Below, piece by piece: positions 5,887 to 8,803 of a stretch of DNA of 8,803 nucleotides. Position numbers and translations under genes: made by a program. The stretch is from JAHEFX01 sp964614585 (GTDB lineage Bacteria > Actinomycetota > Acidimicrobiia > Spongiisociales > JAENVV01). The stretch is taken from positions 1 to 8,803 of the forward strand of contig CAZTLW010000100.1 in the NCBI GenBank assembly GCA_964614585.1. The letters run 5' to 3'. Numbering within the stretch: the first letter of the stretch is position 1; each line of letters starts with the position of its first letter. The notes under the pieces were generated by a model. The model worked only from the letters and a program-made list of their open reading frames with translations, had not been told where the DNA came from and made no database searches.

Positions 5887-8803
5887 TCGCCGCAGCGGGT
5901 CGAGCCGTCCGACGCGGTCGCCGTGCGACCGTGCAGGGCCCAGACGATGCGGTCCGCCGGGTGGAAGGACACCCGGAAGGCGCCTTCACCGAACGGCGTC
6001 CTGCCCGGCCGGCCCTCGACGACGAACGGCCGCACGAAGTCCGTCACGGGTCCGGTGCCGGTGACGACCGGCCCGACCAGCCGGTTGTCGGCGCCCACCG
6101 GGATGGAGAAGTCGAAACCCTCCCGGTTCTCGTAGCCGAAGCGGGCCTCGAGGAGCCCGCCCGGCACCGGGGCGACGCATTCGAGGATGGGGGAGAGGCC
6201 CGGGTCGACGTCGGCCGGCAGTGGCTCCGGCTCCGGTCGCTCGCAGACGGTGGGTCGCCCGGGCGTCCCCAGGTCCCCGTCGCCGTGGAGGAGCACGCCG
6301 GCGCACCAGGAGGTCGGGTCGGTCCCGTCGGCCTCGGGGTCTCGCCGCTGGGCGGAGGCACCGTCGCGCCCGGGGAAGTCCTCGCCGAGCCGCCAGCGGA
6401 CCCGGTCCACCACGGTGCCCCGGTCGTCGACGAGGGTGAGTTCGTCGAAGGCGTTGAACAGGATCACCGCCGAGCCGTAGGCCACGTCGACCGCGACCCC
6501 GCCGTTGCGGCCGGGGTCGGTGGACTTGCCGACCACGAGGAAGCCGCCGGCCTCGAGGGTGGTCCCGGCGGGAACCGTCCAATCGTCCCAGTCATCGTCG
6601 CGCAGCGCCCACCCGCCGAGATCGACCGGTTCGTCGCCGAGGTTGCGGAGCTCCACCCACTCGCCGACCGAGTCGACCACTGCCGACGGGTCGCGGTGCA
6701 CCTCGTTGATCACGACCCGATCGGGGGTTCGCGGGGGCAGGCAGATCGTGGGATGCCCGGGCGTGCCGCGGTCGCCGGCCCCGAAGGTGATGGCCGATTC
6801 GCACCACCCGGTCGGCTCGTTGCCGGTGTCCTGGGGGCCGGAGATGGCAACGTCGATGGTGTCGGCCCGCAGTGACATCGAGGCCCCGTTGGGTCGGAGC
6901 CACTCCGCCCCGCCGTCCCACTCGATGCGGTCGATGGCCCGGCCCAGGGGATCGGCGAGGATGAGTTCGTCGGCGGTGTTCGACAGCCGGATGGCGGTGC
7001 CGTAGGCGTAGGCGACGGGGGCGCCGCCGTTGGCGGTCTCGTCGTCGGACCGCCCCACCAGCACGTAGCCACCCGCTGGGACGGGCACCGAACGGGCGAT
7101 CCGGTGGAAGTCCGAGCCCTTGTCGGAGATGCGCCAGCCGAGCAGGTCGACGACGTCGGTGGTGGGGTTGTGGATCTCGAACCATTCGCCGTCGTCGTCG
7201 GGGACCGCCGCCGGGTTCCGCATGACCTCGGTGATCACGAGGGGGGCCGACGGTCCTGGTGGGGTGCAGGGGCTGGCGGCGCCCGGCGTGCCGAAGTCGC
7301 CGGAGCCGAAGGGCTGGGTCGCCTCGCACCAGTGGCCGCCGATGGCGTTGTCCGCCGTCGGGTCGCGCAGTTCGATCGAGGCGCCGGTGGGGTCGGGGAA
7401 GCCCCGCGCGGTACCCCATTTGACCCGGTCCACCACCAGCCCGTCGGGCGTCTCGAGGACGAGCTCGTCGACGGTGTTGTGGAGGACGAGGTCGTCGCCG
7501 TAGACGTGGTCGGCGCCGGCCCCGCCGTTGACGTCGTCGCTTCGCTCGGCGAGCACGACCCGCCCACCGGCGGGGATGGTCAGGGAGCCGATCACATGTC
7601 GGTCGCCGTGGTCGTCGGACACGACCCAGCCATCGAGGGGCACGTCGACGTCGCCGAGGTTGGCGAGTTCGAACCACTCGCCGGACCGGTCTCCGACCAC
7701 GTTGGGGTCGAACAGGATCTCGGTGATCACGATGGGTGGGAGCGGGCCCGGTGGGGTGCAGCCGCCGGGAGCCCCGGGGGTGCCACGGTCGGCGCCCGAC
7801 CACCAGACGGTGGCCTCGCACCAGGCGGCCCCGGCATCGTTGCCACCGGACGGGTCGTCCAGCACCATCGAGGCGCCGTTCGGGTCGGGGAAGGTGCGTC
7901 CGTCGTCCCAGGCGACCCGGTCCACCTGCACGCCGTCGGGATCCAGCACCACGAGTTCGTCCCGGGAGTTGTGGAGGTCCATGGCGTCGCCGTAGGCGTG
8001 GTCGACGGGGACGTTCCCGTTGGCGCGTCGGTCGGTCGTGCGGCCGAGGACGACCCGACCCCCGGCCGGCACCGGCAGGGGCGCGTCGATCGTGAAGCGG
8101 TCCCGGTCGTCGTCCTTGATGGTGAAACCGATGAGGTCGACCGGGCGGGGCCCCCGGTTGAGGATCTCGAACCACTCGCCGACCGAGTCGCCCGTCGCCC
8201 GCGGGTTCTGGAGCACCTCGCTCACGACGAGGTCGAGCTTGGACTCCTCGCACTGGTTCGGCGCCCCCGGTGACCCGAGGTCCCCGCCCCACATGGCGGT
8301 CGTGGAGAGGCACCAGACCCCGCCGGCGGCGTTGTTGGCGGACAGGACCCGGAGCGACATCGAGCGTCCCCGCGGCCAGGGGAATCCCGGCCGACCCCAG
8401 TCGACGCGATCGGCCTCGGTCCCGTCGGGGCGCAGGAGCACGAGTCGGTCCGGGTTGTTGAGGAGGACGAGGTCGTCGCCGTAGACGTGGTCGGCGACGA
8501 CGCCCCCGTTGCGGTCCGGATCGCCGAGTCGGGCGAACGTCGCGTAGCCGCCGGCCGGCACCGACAGGGCGCCGATGACATGGTGGTCGGAACGCTCGTC
8601 GGTGACGACCCAACCGGTCAGGTCGACGGCCTGTGGGCCGGGGTTGTGGACCTCGAACCACTCACCCCGGCTGTCGAGCACCGCGGAGGGATTCGTCATG
8701 ATCTCGGTGATGATCACCTCGCCTGCGTGACCCGGTACCGGCTTGCTGGCCGGGGTCTCGGCGTCCGAGCTGTCGGCGTCCGGCGTGGTCGGCGGCGGCT
8801 CGG
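5883..8803 (-). CDS. Large multi-domain lamin tail domain (LTD) protein, N-terminus outside window
   Basis: The frame stays open to the window edge, giving at least 972 residues. The GTG at 8717 encodes the first Val of an LTD module (VIITEIM), so it is not the start. Upstream, 8718-8803 encodes a Pro/Thr/Asp/Ser-rich linker, as expected after a signal peptide lying beyond the edge. Counting that Val as residue 1, five LTD modules span 1-162, 163-328, 329-492, 493-667 and 668-839. Each has an opening like VVITEV..NP, then D..GEWFE..N, VDL.GW, PAGG, an NG(G/N) turn, (A/V)YG, DEL.L, VDR..W, WC and G(T/S)PG. Residues 840-944 form a different domain with FGYEN, IPVG and VWALHGRTATAS, a C-terminal type seen in other secreted bacterial proteins. 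Bacterial LTD proteins are usually extracellular or cell-surface; the role here (adhesion, matrix or nuclease-associated) is unknown. No catalytic domain is visible. Confidence 0.85.
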   Translation of the reverse strand, partial: EPPPTTPDADSSDAETPASKPVPGHAGEVIITEIMTNPSAVLDSRGEWFEVHNPGPQAVDLTGWVVTDERSDHHVIGALSVPAGGYATFARLGDPDRNGGVVADHVYGDDLVLLNNPDRLVLLRPDGTEADRVDWGRPGFPWPRGRSMSLRVLSANNAAGGVWCLSTTAMWGGDLGSPGAPNQCEESKLDLVVSEVLQNPRATGDSVGEWFEILNRGPRPVDLIGFTIKDDDRDRFTIDAPLPVPAGGRVVLGRTTDRRANGNVPVDHAYGDAMDLHNSRDELVVLDPDGVQVDRVAWDDGRTFPDPNGASMVLDDPSGGNDAGAAWCEATVWWSGADRGTPGAPGGCTPPGPLPPIVITEILFDPNVVGDRSGEWFELANLGDVDVPLDGWVVSDDHGDRHVIGSLTIPAGGRVVLAERSDDVNGGAGADHVYGDDLVLHNTVDELVLETPDGLVVDRVKWGTARGFPDPTGASIELRDPTADNAIGGHWCEATQPFGSGDFGTPGAASPCTPPGPSAPLVITEVMRNPAAVPDDDGEWFEIHNPTTDVVDLLGWRISDKGSDFHRIARSVPVPAGGYVLVGRSDDETANGGAPVAYAYGTAIRLSNTADELILADPLGRAIDRIEWDGGAEWLRPNGASMSLRADTIDVAISGPQDTGNEPTGWCESAITFGAGDRGTPGHPTICLPPRTPDRVVINEVHRDPSAVVDSVGEWVELRNLGDEPVDLGGWALRDDDWDDWTVPAGTTLEAGGFLVVGKSTDPGRNGGVAVDVAYGSAVILFNAFDELTLVDDRGTVVDRVRWRLGEDFPGRDGASAQRRDPEADGTDPTSWCAGVLLHGDGDLGTPGRPTVCERPEPEPLPADVDPGLSPILECVAPVPGGLLEARFGYENREGFDFSIPVGADNRLVGPVVTGTGPVTDFVRPFVVEGRPGRTPFGEGAFRVSFHPADRIVWALHGRTATASDGSTRCGD
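6201..8717 (-). repeat. Five tandem lamin-tail-domain coding repeats
   Basis: Unit starts on the reverse strand are 8717, 8231, 7733, 7241 and 6716, so successive periods are 486, 498, 492 and 525 bases (162, 166, 164 and 175 codons). The fourth unit carries an extra segment around TIDVAISGPQDTG. Units 1 and 3 are closest: they share an identical 35-base stretch at 8462-8496 and 7481-7515, encoding the DHVYGDDLVL region. Each unit has WC followed after exactly 19 residues by a second Cys. Confidence 0.85.

Noticed and set aside
7104..8273. A 389-codon forward frame opposite the lamin-tail repeats
   Set aside because: It is antisense to the LTD modules, Gly/Val/Asp-biased, with no start signal or known domain.
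6592..8661. A 689-codon Arg/Pro-rich frame on the reverse strand inside the lamin-tail gene
   Set aside because: It is a frame-shifted shadow of the LTD repeats; its apparent internal repetition simply mirrors the real modules.
6201..8717. Periodic sequence as a CRISPR or tandem DNA repeat
   Set aside because: The periodicity of about 490 bases is in frame and explained by protein modules; there are no short identical repeats with unique spacers.

Overview
The window is GC-rich, densely packed bacterial DNA with G/C-ending codons throughout. GTG and ATG starts, several apparently leaderless genes with a TANNNT-type -10 box directly before the start codon, and the family content all suggest an actinobacterium. 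Acidimicrobiia or a related environmental lineage is my best guess, but this is inferred from style; the window has no rRNA or other marker gene. I see no tRNA, rRNA, CRISPR array, insertion sequence or phage gene.

Layout, left to right. Positions 1-253 are non-coding and rich in C-run/G-run hairpins, including two copies of a short hairpin repeat. Next comes a two-gene forward operon (267-2553) for an NfnAB-type FAD/iron-sulfur NAD(P)H:ferredoxin oxidoreductase. The second gene ends on the same CTAG tetranucleotide as a converging reverse-strand cluster (4417 to 2550): a metal-dependent amidohydrolase, a small PGPGW-type membrane protein and a FrnE-like DsbA-family thiol oxidoreductase. The amidohydrolase is divergent from a pirin-family cupin gene (4502-5467), and the 84-bp gap between them holds a perfect 6-3-6 inverted repeat placed like an operator. 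A small LapA-domain membrane protein follows (5515-5886). It also ends on a CTAG shared with a converging gene, here a very large extracellular-type protein (5883 to beyond 8803). That protein has five tandem lamin-tail-domain modules and a C-terminal beta-type domain; its N-terminus lies outside the window.

How the genes may work together. NfnA and NfnB should form one heterodimer linking NADH, NADPH and ferredoxin pools. The pirin and the amidohydrolase could be co-regulated through the shared operator-like palindrome, but their substrates cannot be read from sequence. The remaining genes look like unrelated envelope and redox functions. I did not find a clearly new multi-gene system. The strongest leads are the strictly periodic cysteine pairs of the lamin-tail protein, the divergent-promoter palindrome, the repeated leaderless promoter signature, the two shared-CTAG gene ends and the hairpin repeat at the left edge.
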